Assembly: GCA_946410395.1 (NCBI GenBank)
Contig: CAMKAE010000144.1
Coordinates: forward strand, 1 to 5,827
Direction: 5' to 3'
DNA length: 5,827 bases
Source of the DNA: an uncultured Clostridia bacterium
GTDB taxonomy: Bacteria > Bacillota > Clostridia > Christensenellales > Aristaeellaceae
Below are positions 1-5,827 of the stretch, in pieces (position 1 is the stretch's first letter; every line of letters begins with the position of its first letter). A model generated the notes under the pieces. The model did no database searches. It worked only from the letters and a program-made list of their open reading frames with translations, and had not been told where the DNA came from. Position numbers and translations under genes: made by a program.

Positions 1-2759
1 AAGACTGGCTGCTGATGTTCAAGAACGAAACCCACAACCATCCCACGGAGATCGAGCCCTTCGGCGGCGCGGCCACCTGCATCGGCGGTGCGATCCGGGA
101 TCCCCTGTCCGGCCGCACCTACGTCTACCAGGCTATGCGGGTCACCGGCGCGGCAGATCCGCTGGTGCCTGTGGCGGACACGCTCCCGGGCAAGCTGCCC
201 CAGCGCAAGCTGGTGACCACCGCAGCCGCGGGCTATTCCTCCTACGGCAACCAGATCGGCCTGGCCACGGGGCTGGTGGACGAGCTGTATCATCCGGGCT
301 ACGCGGCCAAGCGCCTGGAGATCGGCGCGGTGCTGGGCGCGGCGCCCCTGAGCCATGTGCGGCGGGAGACGCCTGCCCCCGGCGACGTGGTGGTGCTGCT
401 GGGCGGCCGCACGGGCCGGGACGGCATCGGCGGGGCCACAGGCTCCTCCAAGAGCCATCAGCGCACCTCGATCGAGAGCTGCGGCGCCGAGGTGCAGAAG
501 GGCAACGCGCCCACCGAGCGCAAGCTGCAGCGGCTCTTCCGGGACGGCAGCGTGACCCGGCTCATCAAGCGGTGCAACGACTTCGGCGCGGGCGGCGTGT
601 CCGTGGCCATCGGCGAGCTGGCGGACGGCCTGCAGATCGACCTGGACGCGGTGCCGCGCAAGTATGAGGGCCTGGACGGCACGGAGCTCGCGATCTCCGA
701 GAGCCAGGAGCGCATGGCGGTGGTGCTGGGAGCGGACGACGTGCCGGCCTTCCTGGCGGCCGCGGAGCGCGAGAACCTCGAGGCCACGCCGGTGGCGACG
801 GTCACGGAGGAGAAGCGCCTGCGTATGACCTGGAAGGGTCATACCATCGTGGACGTGAGCCGCGACTTCCTGAACAGCAACGGCGCCGAGAAGCACACCC
901 GGGTGTCCGTGCCCGAGGACGGCATCGCCCCGGTGCCCTTTGCCGGGGCCACCGTGACGGAGAAGCTCGCGGACATGGCCGGCAACCTCAACATCTGCGC
1001 CAAGCAGGGCCTGGCGGAGCGCTTCGACTCCACCATCGGCGCCGCCACGGTGCTGATGCCCTTCGGCGGGAAGCGCATGCTGACCCCCGTGCAGACCATG
1101 GTGGCCAAGCTGCCCGTGCTCCCGGCGGAGACGGACACGGTTTCCGGCATGGCCTATGCCTTCCACCCGGAGCTCGAGGCTCAGAGCCCCTTCGAGGGCA
1201 GCTACCTGGCGGTTGTGGAGAGCGTGGCCAAGCTGGTGGCGGCGGGCTTTGACCGTAAGGACGCCTATCTCACCTTCCAGGAATACTTTGAGCGCATGAC
1301 GGCGGACCCCACCCGCTGGGGCAAGCCCTTCGCGGCGCTGCTGGGCGCCTTTGAGGCCCAGACGGCCCTGCACATCGCGGCCATCGGCGGCAAGGACTCC
1401 ATGTCCGGCACCTTCGAGCAGATGGACGTGCCGCCCACGCTCTGCTCCTTCGCGGTTGCGCCGGGGAAGGCGCAGCATGTCATCTCGCCGGAGTTCAAGG
1501 CCGCGGGCCACGCCATCCGGCTGGTGCACCCGGATCCCTGGGACGCGCAGGCGCTGTGCGATGCCTTCGACGCGGTGCATGCGGGCATTGTGAAAGGCGA
1601 GATCCTCTCGGCCTGGGCGCTGGGCCTGGGCGGTGTGGCGGAGGGCCTGTTCAAGATGGGCCTGGGCAACGCGATCGGCACCCGGATCGACGAGGACTGG
1701 GAGGGCGATCTCTTCGCCCAGCAGCCCGGGGCCATCCTCCTGGAATGCGCGGACAGCTGCGCGCTGGGCGAGCGGGTGGGCGACACCATCGCCGACTGGG
1801 CCCTGGCCTATGAGGGCGACCGCATTGATCTGGCGCCGATGGAGGAGATCTATGCCGGCAAGCTGGACAAGGTCTTCCCCTGGCGCGGACACACCGGCGA
1901 AACCACCGAAGCCTTCACCTTCCGGGCGGACAAGCGGCCCGCGCCCGCGGTGAAAACCGCAAAGCCCAGGGCCTTCATCCCGGTCTTCCCGGGGACCAAC
2001 TGCGAGCTGGACACCGCCCGCGCGGTGGAGCGGGCCGGCGGCGAGGCGCAGATCCTGGTGATCAACAACCTGACCCCGGCCGGCATTGCCCGCAGCATCG
2101 ACGCGGCGGCAAAAGCCATCCGGGAGAGCCAGATGATCGTGCTGCCCGGCGGCTTCTCCGGCGGCGACGAACCGGACGGCTCCGCCAAGTTCATCACGGC
2201 CTTCTTCCGCAATCCCGCGATGCGGGACGCGGTGACGGAGCTGCTCGAGCGCCGGGACGGCCTGATGCTGGGCATCTGCAACGGCTTCCAGGCGCTGATC
2301 AAGCTGGGCCTGGTGCCCTACGGCCGGATCATCGACACGGACGACACCTGCCCCACGCTGACCTTCAACGAGATCGGCCGGCACCAGTCCATGGCGGTGC
2401 GCACCCGCGTGGCCTCCAACCTGAGCCCCTGGCTCAGCCGGTGCAATCCCGGGGACGTGCACACCGTGGTCATCAGCCACGGCGAAGGCCGCTTTGTGGG
2501 CCCGGAGGCCCTGATCCGGCAGCTGGCCGCGAACGGCCAGATCGCCACCCAGTATGTGGACGCGGAGGGCGTGCCCTCCATGGACATGCGCTGCAACCCC
2601 AACGGCAGCCTCTTCGCCATCGAAGGCATCACCAGCCCGGACGGCCGTGTTCTGGGCAAGATGGGCCACACGGAGCGCAGCGGGAAGTGGCTGTACAAAA
2701 ACATCCCCGGCGTGCTGTATCAGCCGCTGTTTGAGGGCGGGATGGACTACTTCAGGTAA
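1..2759 (+). CDS. purL: Phosphoribosylformylglycinamidine synthase, single-chain PurL with fused glutaminase (5' end outside window)
   Basis: Catalyses the ATP- and glutamine-dependent conversion of FGAR to FGAM, step four of de novo purine synthesis, in the cytoplasm. The reading frame is already open at base 3 (codons D-W-L-L precede the first ATG at 15), so that ATG is internal. About 918 residues are visible; large PurL proteins run to roughly 1,200-1,300, so some 300 N-terminal residues are missing. Visible in order: the ATP-site motif FKNETHNHPTEIEPFGGAAT near the start, the glycine-rich GRDGIGGATGSS (from about base 418), NDFGAGGVSVAIGELADG, a second synthetase half with IGGKDSMSGTF (about base 1384), and from about base 1965 a class I glutamine amidotransferase domain starting at PVFPGTNCELDTA. 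Its triad is present: nucleophile Cys in GICNGFQ (codon 2277-2279), His (2667-2669) and Glu (2673-2675) in GHTERSG. No frameshift or missing key residue is seen. The stop is TAA at 2757-2759. Followed by repeats, then purB on the same strand. Confidence 0.97.
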   Translation, partial: DWLLMFKNETHNHPTEIEPFGGAATCIGGAIRDPLSGRTYVYQAMRVTGAADPLVPVADTLPGKLPQRKLVTTAAAGYSSYGNQIGLATGLVDELYHPGYAAKRLEIGAVLGAAPLSHVRRETPAPGDVVVLLGGRTGRDGIGGATGSSKSHQRTSIESCGAEVQKGNAPTERKLQRLFRDGSVTRLIKRCNDFGAGGVSVAIGELADGLQIDLDAVPRKYEGLDGTELAISESQERMAVVLGADDVPAFLAAAERENLEATPVATVTEEKRLRMTWKGHTIVDVSRDFLNSNGAEKHTRVSVPEDGIAPVPFAGATVTEKLADMAGNLNICAKQGLAERFDSTIGAATVLMPFGGKRMLTPVQTMVAKLPVLPAETDTVSGMAYAFHPELEAQSPFEGSYLAVVESVAKLVAAGFDRKDAYLTFQEYFERMTADPTRWGKPFAALLGAFEAQTALHIAAIGGKDSMSGTFEQMDVPPTLCSFAVAPGKAQHVISPEFKAAGHAIRLVHPDPWDAQALCDAFDAVHAGIVKGEILSAWALGLGGVAEGLFKMGLGNAIGTRIDEDWEGDLFAQQPGAILLECADSCALGERVGDTIADWALAYEGDRIDLAPMEEIYAGKLDKVFPWRGHTGETTEAFTFRADKRPAPAVKTAKPRAFIPVFPGTNCELDTARAVERAGGEAQILVINNLTPAGIARSIDAAAKAIRESQMIVLPGGFSGGDEPDGSAKFITAFFRNPAMRDAVTELLERRDGLMLGICNGFQALIKLGLVPYGRIIDTDDTCPTLTFNEIGRHQSMAVRTRVASNLSPWLSRCNPGDVHTVVISHGEGRFVGPEALIRQLAANGQIATQYVDAEGVPSMDMRCNPNGSLFAIEGITSPDGRVLGKMGHTERSGKWLYKNIPGVLYQPLFEGGMDYFR

Positions 2760-2761
2760 TA

Positions 2762-2796
<35 letters not shown>

Positions 2797-2862
2797 AACG
2801 GGGGTGCCTTGCGGCGGGCGGAGTGGATTCTCTGTGCGTTGGTATTGATTCAGTCGGGCAGA

Positions 2863-2975
2863 GAAACCTCTCCACCGCAAGCGGTCCCCCTCCCCTTTCA
2901 GGGGAGGCTTTAAGGAACACTAAACCCTTGTCTCCCCTGAAAGGGGAGATGCCGCCGCAGCGGCAGAGGGGTTTC
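2863..2975. repeat. Folded inverted-repeat element of 113 bp (MITE- or REP-like), purL-purB spacer
   Basis: Two 44-base arms (2863-2906 and 2932-2975) are reverse complements at 32 of 44 positions by hand alignment. Both outer ends read GAAACC when read inward, and the inner parts match almost perfectly around CTCCCCTTTCAGGGGAG. A 25-base centre separates the arms. Each arm also folds on itself. The left arm has ACCGC-AA-GCGGT (2874-2885) and CCTCCCCT-TTC-AGGGGAGG (2889-2907). The right arm has TCTCCCCT-GAA-AGGGGAGA (2931-2949) and TGCCGC-CGCA-GCGGCA (2950-2965). There is no transposase and no clear target-site duplication. The mismatches in the right arm keep its own hairpins paired, which suggests that local folding is what matters. 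A dispersed non-autonomous element is an inference; a processing or attenuation structure within a purL-purB transcript is the alternative. Confidence 0.8.
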
Positions 2976-3011
2976 GGCCGAAGCGAGCTGTTAAAACAAT
3001 CCTTGCGGCAC

Positions 3012-3017
3012 AGGAGG
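3012..3017 (+). promoter_or_regulatory. Ribosome binding site fixing the purB start
   Basis: AGGAGG sits six bases upstream of ATG 3024. It is a full anti-16S match at a good distance, and it chooses this ATG over a longer in-frame reading that starts at 2823 inside the repeat region. Confidence 0.92.
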
Positions 3018-3023
3018 TCAACA

Positions 3024-4457
3024 ATGTCCCACGATCGCTACGTCAGCCCCTTCTCCACGCGCTATGCGTCGGAGGAGATGCAGTATCTCTTTTCGGAGGA
3101 CAACAAGTTCCGCACCTGGCGGCGGCTGTGGATCGCCCTGGCCCGGGCGGAGCAGCACCAGGGCCTGGACATCACCGATGAACAGATCGCCGAGCTGGAG
3201 GCCCACGCGGAGGACATCAACTATGAGGATGCCCAGCGGCGGGAGCGCGAGGTACGGCACGACGTGATGAGCCATGTCTACGCCTACGGCCTGCAGTGCC
3301 CCAAGGCGGCGGGCATCATCCACCTGGGCGCGACCTCCTGCTATGTCGGCGACAACACCGACGTGATCGTCATGCGGCAGGCCCTGCAGACCGTGCGGCG
3401 CAAGCTGCTGAACGTGATGGCCCTGCTGGCGGACTTCGCGGATCGCTACAAGGCGATGCCCTGCCTGGCCTACACCCACCTGCAGCCGGCCCAGCTCACC
3501 ACGGTGGGCAAGCGGGCGACCCTGTGGCTCAACGAGCTGCGGATGGACTTCGACGAGGTGGAGCACCGCATCGCATCCCTGGCCCTGCTGGGCTCCAAGG
3601 GCACAACCGGCACCCAGGCCAGCTTTGTGGAGCTCTTCGGCGGCGACGCGGAAAAGATCCGGGCCGTGGAGGCGGAGATCGCGGCTTCCTTCGGCTTCGA
3701 CCGGGTGGTGCCGGTCTCCGGCCAGACCTACTCCCGCAAGGTGGACTATCAGGTGGCTTCGGCCCTGTCCGGCATTGCGCAGTCCGCCTCGAAGTTTGCC
3801 TACGACATGCGGCTGCTGGCCAGCTTCAAGGAGATGGAGGAGCCCTTCGAGAAGCACCAGATCGGCTCCTCGGCAATGCCCTACAAGCGCAACCCCATGC
3901 GCTGCGAGCGCATCGACGCGCTGGCCCGCTATGTCATGACCGACGCGCTGAACCCAGCCCTGACCACGTCCTGCCAGTTCTTTGAGCGTACGCTCGACGA
4001 CAGCGCCAACAAGCGCATCGCCATGGCCGAGGCTTTCCTGGGCGTGGACGCCATCCTGAACATCATGATGAACGTCTGCGACGGGCTGGTCGTGTATGAG
4101 AAGGTCATCCGCCAGCGCGTGATGAATGAGCTGCCCTTCATGGCCACGGAGAACATCATGATGGATGCGGTGAAGAAGGGCGGCAACCGCCAGGAGCTCC
4201 ACGAGCGGCTGCGGGTTCACGCCCAGGCCGCGGCCCGTCATGTCAAGGAGGACGGAGGCGCCAACGACCTGATCGACCGCGTGTGCGCCGATCCCGCCTT
4301 CGGCCTGACCCGCGCGGAGATCGACGCGGTGCTGTCCCCGGAGCACTTCACCGGCCGCAGCGCGGAGCAGGTGACGGAATACCTGGACGGGATGATCCGC
4401 CCGCTGCTGGAAAAAGAAAAAGCCCTGCTCGGCGAGAAGCAGGAGCTGCATGTCTGA
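3024..4457 (+). CDS. purB: Adenylosuccinate lyase, long human-like type
   Basis: Cleaves SAICAR to AICAR and adenylosuccinate to AMP, releasing fumarate each time, in the cytoplasm; family members are homotetramers. The protein has 477 residues, close to the roughly 484 of human ADSL. The fumarase/aspartase-superfamily signature GSSAMPYKRNP is present, with the probable catalytic Ser at 282. His79 (in RHDVMSH) and His152 (in THLQPAQ) correspond to the human active-site histidines at a constant offset of seven, the same offset as for the serine (human numbering from memory). Long stretches such as CPKAAGIIHLGATSCYVGDN, QPAQLTTVGKR, FERTLDDSAN and ELPFMATENI look human-like rather than like the shorter Bacillus-type PurB. 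The start is set by AGGAGG at 3012-3017; the frame stays open upstream to 2823, but only through repeat sequence. It follows purL, another purine gene, on the same strand after a 264-bp spacer, and converges on pgsA. Confidence 0.97.
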   Translation: MSHDRYVSPFSTRYASEEMQYLFSEDNKFRTWRRLWIALARAEQHQGLDITDEQIAELEAHAEDINYEDAQRREREVRHDVMSHVYAYGLQCPKAAGIIHLGATSCYVGDNTDVIVMRQALQTVRRKLLNVMALLADFADRYKAMPCLAYTHLQPAQLTTVGKRATLWLNELRMDFDEVEHRIASLALLGSKGTTGTQASFVELFGGDAEKIRAVEAEIAASFGFDRVVPVSGQTYSRKVDYQVASALSGIAQSASKFAYDMRLLASFKEMEEPFEKHQIGSSAMPYKRNPMRCERIDALARYVMTDALNPALTTSCQFFERTLDDSANKRIAMAEAFLGVDAILNIMMNVCDGLVVYEKVIRQRVMNELPFMATENIMMDAVKKGGNRQELHERLRVHAQAAARHVKEDGGANDLIDRVCADPAFGLTRAEIDAVLSPEHFTGRSAEQVTEYLDGMIRPLLEKEKALLGEKQELHV

Positions 4458-4474
4458 TGACAGATCATCGGGAA

Positions 4475-4499
4475 AGGACACTCTTCGACGGGGTGTCCT
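4475..4499. terminator. Candidate bidirectional terminator between convergent purB and pgsA
   Basis: AGGACAC (4475-4481) pairs with GTGTCCT (4493-4499), a perfect 7-bp stem with an 11-base loop that can add a G-U and a C-G pair. On the + strand it is followed by ATTTCTTT, a usable U-rich tail for purB. On the - strand the stem is followed by TTTCCC, a poorer tail. It is the only hairpin in the 40-bp convergent gap. The right arm overlaps the pgsA stop codon (TAG, complement of 4498-4500). Confidence 0.55.
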
Positions 4500-5109
4500 A
4501 TTTCTTTGCGTTTGGGCTGCCGCCCTTTTCCTGACTGCGGGCATGGTCTGCCTTTACCGCTTTCCAGGACTCCACGGTGTAGATGAAGGCGGCCTCCAGG
4601 GCCAGGCCCACGCTGATCCACAGGACGATGACGTCCAGCTGGACGCCCAGGCCCTCGGGCAGCTTTTCGTGGAAGAAGCTCAGGATCAGGGAGGCGATGA
4701 AGGCCACGGTGGCGGCCTTGCCGAAGATGTTGGCGGACACCACATGGCCGTGGTTGAGCATCCAGGCGGAGCCGATGACCATGTAGAGCTCCTTGAGGGC
4801 CACGATGGCGATGGCCGCCCAGGGGAAGTATCCCCAGATGCCGTGGCAGACCAGGGCGCTGACCACCATCACCTTGTCCGCAAGCGGGTCAAAGAGCTTG
4901 CCGAAGTTGGTGACCTGGTTGTTCTTGCGGGCCAGGAAGCCGTCCAGACAGTCCGTAAGGCTGGCCAGGCAGAACACGATCAGCGCGGACGTGAAATGCC
5001 GGGTCAGATCCAGCGCGATAAAAGCGGGGATCATGGCCAGCCGAGCCATGGTCAGCAGATTGGGGACGTTCCAGATGTCCTTGCCCAGGTCGCGCAGCAT
5101 TTCCTTCAC
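4498..5109 (-). CDS. pgsA: CDP-diacylglycerol--glycerol-3-phosphate 3-phosphatidyltransferase (phosphatidylglycerophosphate synthase)
   Basis: Integral membrane enzyme that transfers a phosphatidyl group from CDP-diacylglycerol to glycerol 3-phosphate, the committed step to phosphatidylglycerol and cardiolipin. The product is 203 residues, close to the roughly 190-200 of Firmicute PgsA. The CDP-alcohol phosphatidyltransferase signature DGxxARx8GxxxDxxxD is complete: D56-G57, A60-R61, G70, D74, D78, with D53 as the further metal-site aspartate. The N-terminal NVPNLLTMARLAMIP is typical of PgsA. Hydrophobic segments fit a multi-pass protein (for example about 18-35, 40-52, 78-100 and 130-145), and the tail is basic. 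I chose the GTG start at 5109 because GGAG lies eight bases upstream; an ATG nine bases further in (5100) would leave an overlong 17-base spacing. A longer reading from 5247 would include the promoter. Other CDP-alcohol transferases such as PssA are less likely given the N-terminal motif and length. Confidence 0.93.
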   Translation of the reverse strand: MKEMLRDLGKDIWNVPNLLTMARLAMIPAFIALDLTRHFTSALIVFCLASLTDCLDGFLARKNNQVTNFGKLFDPLADKVMVVSALVCHGIWGYFPWAAIAIVALKELYMVIGSAWMLNHGHVVSANIFGKAATVAFIASLILSFFHEKLPEGLGVQLDVIVLWISVGLALEAAFIYTVESWKAVKADHARSQEKGGSPNAKK

Positions 5110-5117
5110 CGGTCTCA

Positions 5118-5124
5118 CTCCTCT
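5118..5124 (-). promoter_or_regulatory. Ribosome binding site supporting the GTG start of pgsA
   Basis: On the minus strand AGAGGAG is followed by eight bases and then GTG (complement of 5107-5109). A second purine-rich run, GAAGGAA, directly abuts the ATG at 5100 and is too close to serve it. Confidence 0.75.
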
Positions 5125-5143
5125 CCGCGATGGTGACATGGGG

Positions 5144-5152
5144 ATTATACCA
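5144..5152 (-). promoter_or_regulatory. Extended -10 promoter of pgsA
   Basis: On the minus strand the sequence reads TGGTATAAT: a perfect TATAAT (complement of 5144-5149) with the TGn extension. With a 17-base spacer the -35 hexamer would be CTTCCC (5167-5172), a poor match, so the extended -10 probably carries recognition. Transcription would start near 5137, giving a leader of about 28 bases before the GTG. A sigma-A type promoter is inferred. Confidence 0.75.
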
Positions 5153-5157
5153 CAAAT

Positions 5158-5183
5158 CCGCCGCAAGGGAAGAGCTGCGGCGG
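5158..5183. repeat. Inverted repeat across the -35 region of the pgsA promoter
   Basis: CCGCCGCA (5158-5165) and TGCGGCGG (5176-5183) are perfect 8-bp complements around a 10-base spacer. Neither strand has a good U-tract after it (A-run on +, ATTTG on -), so it is not a normal terminator. It begins 8 bp upstream of the TATAAT and covers the place where a -35 box would lie. It could be an operator-like site or chance in GC-rich sequence. Confidence 0.6.
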
Positions 5184-5201
5184 AAAAAACGAAATAAGCA
5201 A

Positions 5202-5222
5202 AAACAGTACGGAGTACTGTTT
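5202..5222. promoter_or_regulatory. Perfect 9-bp dyad, operator-like (or weak second terminator for trpB2)
   Basis: AAACAGTAC (5202-5210) and GTACTGTTT (5214-5222) are perfect complements around GGA. Size and symmetry are like the operator of a dimeric repressor (TetR- or MerR-like sites have this look), but no regulator gene is present here and no binding protein can be named. Read on the minus strand, the ACAGTAC/GTACTGT stem is followed by five T, so a weak back-up terminator for trpB2 is the alternative. It lies about 50 bp upstream of the pgsA -10 box. Confidence 0.5.
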
Positions 5223-5228
5223 GATACC

Positions 5229-5244
5229 GCGTATGACAATACGC
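5229..5244. repeat. Short dyad next to the operator-like site
   Basis: GCGTAT (5229-5234) and ATACGC (5239-5244) are perfect complements around GACA. It lies six bases beyond the 9-bp dyad in the same AT-richer spacer. The function is unknown; a 6-bp dyad alone is weak evidence. Confidence 0.4.
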
Positions 5245-5267
5245 CATATTCTTACAATAAACGTGAG

Positions 5268-5298
5268 AAAAAAGGAGCCCCGCGCAGGGCGGAGCTCC
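5268..5298 (-). terminator. Strong intrinsic terminator of trpB2
   Basis: On the minus strand GGAGCTCCGC pairs with GCGGGGCTCC (complement of 5289-5298 and 5274-5283), a 10-bp stem with one G-U pair and a five-base loop, followed directly by TTTTTT (complement of 5268-5273). It begins 10 bases after the trpB2 stop codon. It separates trpB2 transcription from pgsA downstream. Confidence 0.93.
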
Positions 5299-5308
5299 CG
5301 GGGAGGGT

Positions 5309-5827
5309 TCAGCCGATCTTGGGCAGCATGGCGCGGTACTTGGCCAGCTCCTCGTCGGTGGGGATGTAGTCGTCCATGAGGCCCTCGTGGAACTTCTCGT
5401 AGGCCACCATGTCGAAGTAGCCGGTGCCGGTGAGGCCGAAGACGATGGTTTCTTCCTTGCCGGTCTCCTTGCAGCGCAGGGCTTCGTCGATGGCGGCGCG
5501 GATCGCGTGGGAGCTCTCGGGGGCGGGGAGGATGCCCTCCACCCGGGCGAACTGCTCCGCGGCCTCGAACACCGCGGTCTGGGGCACGGAGACGGCTTCC
5601 ATCAGCCCGTCATGGTAGAGCTGGGAGAGGATGGGGCTCATGCCGTGATAGCGCAGGCCGCCGGCGTGGTTGGGAGCGGGGATGAAGTCCGCGCCCAGGG
5701 TGTACATCTTGGCCAGGGGGCAGATCATGCCGGTGTCGCAGAAGTCATAGGCGAAGACGCCGCGGGTGAAGCTGGGGCAGGAGGCCGGCTCCACGGCGAT
5801 GATGCGGTAGTCCGCCTCGCCCCGGAG
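5309..5827 (-). CDS. TrpB2-type tryptophan synthase beta chain, C-terminal part (5' end outside window)
   Basis: PLP enzyme expected to condense L-serine with indole to give tryptophan; TrpB2 members are often encoded away from trpA. The frame is open at the right edge, and 172 residues plus TGA are visible, roughly the last 40% of a protein usually about 430-460 long. The family is recognised from MYTLGADFIPAPNHAGGLRY followed by HGMSPILSQLYHDGLMEA, then EGILPAPESSHAI and LTGTGYFDM. The HAGGLRYHGM block is characteristic of TrpB2 and absent from ordinary TrpB1. In the glycine-rich motif near the PLP ring nitrogen, where many TrpB proteins have LSG, this one has LTG (Thr codon at 5429-5431), a conservative change that keeps the hydroxyl. 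No trpA or other trp gene lies downstream; a strong terminator follows at once, so this is the last gene of its transcript. A TrpB-like PLP enzyme with another substrate cannot be excluded. Confidence 0.92.
   Translation of the reverse strand, partial: LRGEADYRIIAVEPASCPSFTRGVFAYDFCDTGMICPLAKMYTLGADFIPAPNHAGGLRYHGMSPILSQLYHDGLMEAVSVPQTAVFEAAEQFARVEGILPAPESSHAIRAAIDEALRCKETGKEETIVFGLTGTGYFDMVAYEKFHEGLMDDYIPTDEELAKYRAMLPKIG

Noticed and set aside
2989..2997. Possible extended -10 (TGTTAAAAC) just upstream of purB
   Set aside because: It matches only four of six -10 positions, has no -35 partner, and would start transcription almost at the ribosome binding site. It is too weak to call as a separate purB promoter.
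3018..4544. A 508-codon open frame on the minus strand opposite purB
   Set aside because: It is longer than purB but mirrors purB codons, has low-complexity His/Gln/Leu/Val-rich composition with no recognisable domain, and runs through the convergent junction into pgsA. High GC at third positions on the + strand removes stops on the opposite strand.
4450..5136. A 228-codon open frame on the plus strand opposite pgsA
   Set aside because: Its product is rich in Asp, Gly, His and Gln with no domain and is the antisense of a clear membrane protein with a complete catalytic signature.
5110..5247. N-terminal extension of pgsA to an ATG at 5247
   Set aside because: It would contain the TGGTATAAT promoter and the dyads, lacks a ribosome binding site of its own, and makes the protein longer than the family norm.
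5221..5250. Plus-strand promoter-like pair TTGATA and CATATT with an 18-base spacer
   Set aside because: It would fire into the antisense of the trpB2 terminator with no gene to serve; a chance match in AT-rich sequence is more likely.
5130..5369. Small plus-strand frame of 79 codons across the pgsA-trpB2 spacer
   Set aside because: It crosses the trpB2 terminator and the 3' end of trpB2 in antisense, with no ribosome binding site or recognisable domain.

Overview
The window looks like chromosomal DNA from a GC-rich Clostridia-type Firmicute, possibly a gut-associated Oscillospirales- or Christensenellales-like lineage; the genus cannot be read from it. The reasons are strong GGAGG ribosome binding sites, hairpin-plus-U-tract terminators, a single-chain PurL with a fused amidotransferase, AT-richer spacers between very GC-rich genes, and a GGAATTC tandem repeat and folded CTCCCC/GGGGAG repeat of a kind I recall from such genomes (recollection, not a search result).

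Layout: (1) 1-2759 (+), the C-terminal three quarters of purL, entering from the left edge. (2) 2760-3023, a non-coding spacer with a GGAATTC tandem array directly after the purL stop and a 113-bp folded inverted-repeat element. (3) 3024-4457 (+), complete purB of the long, human-like type. (4) 4458-4497, a 40-bp convergent junction with a hairpin that probably ends transcription from both sides. (5) 4498-5109 (-), complete pgsA. (6) 5110-5308, a spacer with the pgsA ribosome binding site, an extended -10 promoter, three dyads and a strong terminator for the next gene. (7) 5309-5827 (-), the C-terminal part of a TrpB2-type tryptophan synthase beta chain, leaving at the right edge.

How the genes work together: purL and purB are co-oriented steps of de novo purine synthesis. 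PurL makes FGAM; PurB acts on SAICAR and again on adenylosuccinate. They are separated by repeats, so co-transcription is plausible but not shown. pgsA (phospholipid head-group synthesis) and trpB2 (indole to tryptophan) lie on the other strand and look like separate transcription units, because trpB2 ends in a strong terminator and pgsA has its own promoter.

I see no phage, CRISPR, toxin-antitoxin, defence or other undescribed system. All four genes are housekeeping or metabolic. The items worth a second look are in the two spacers.
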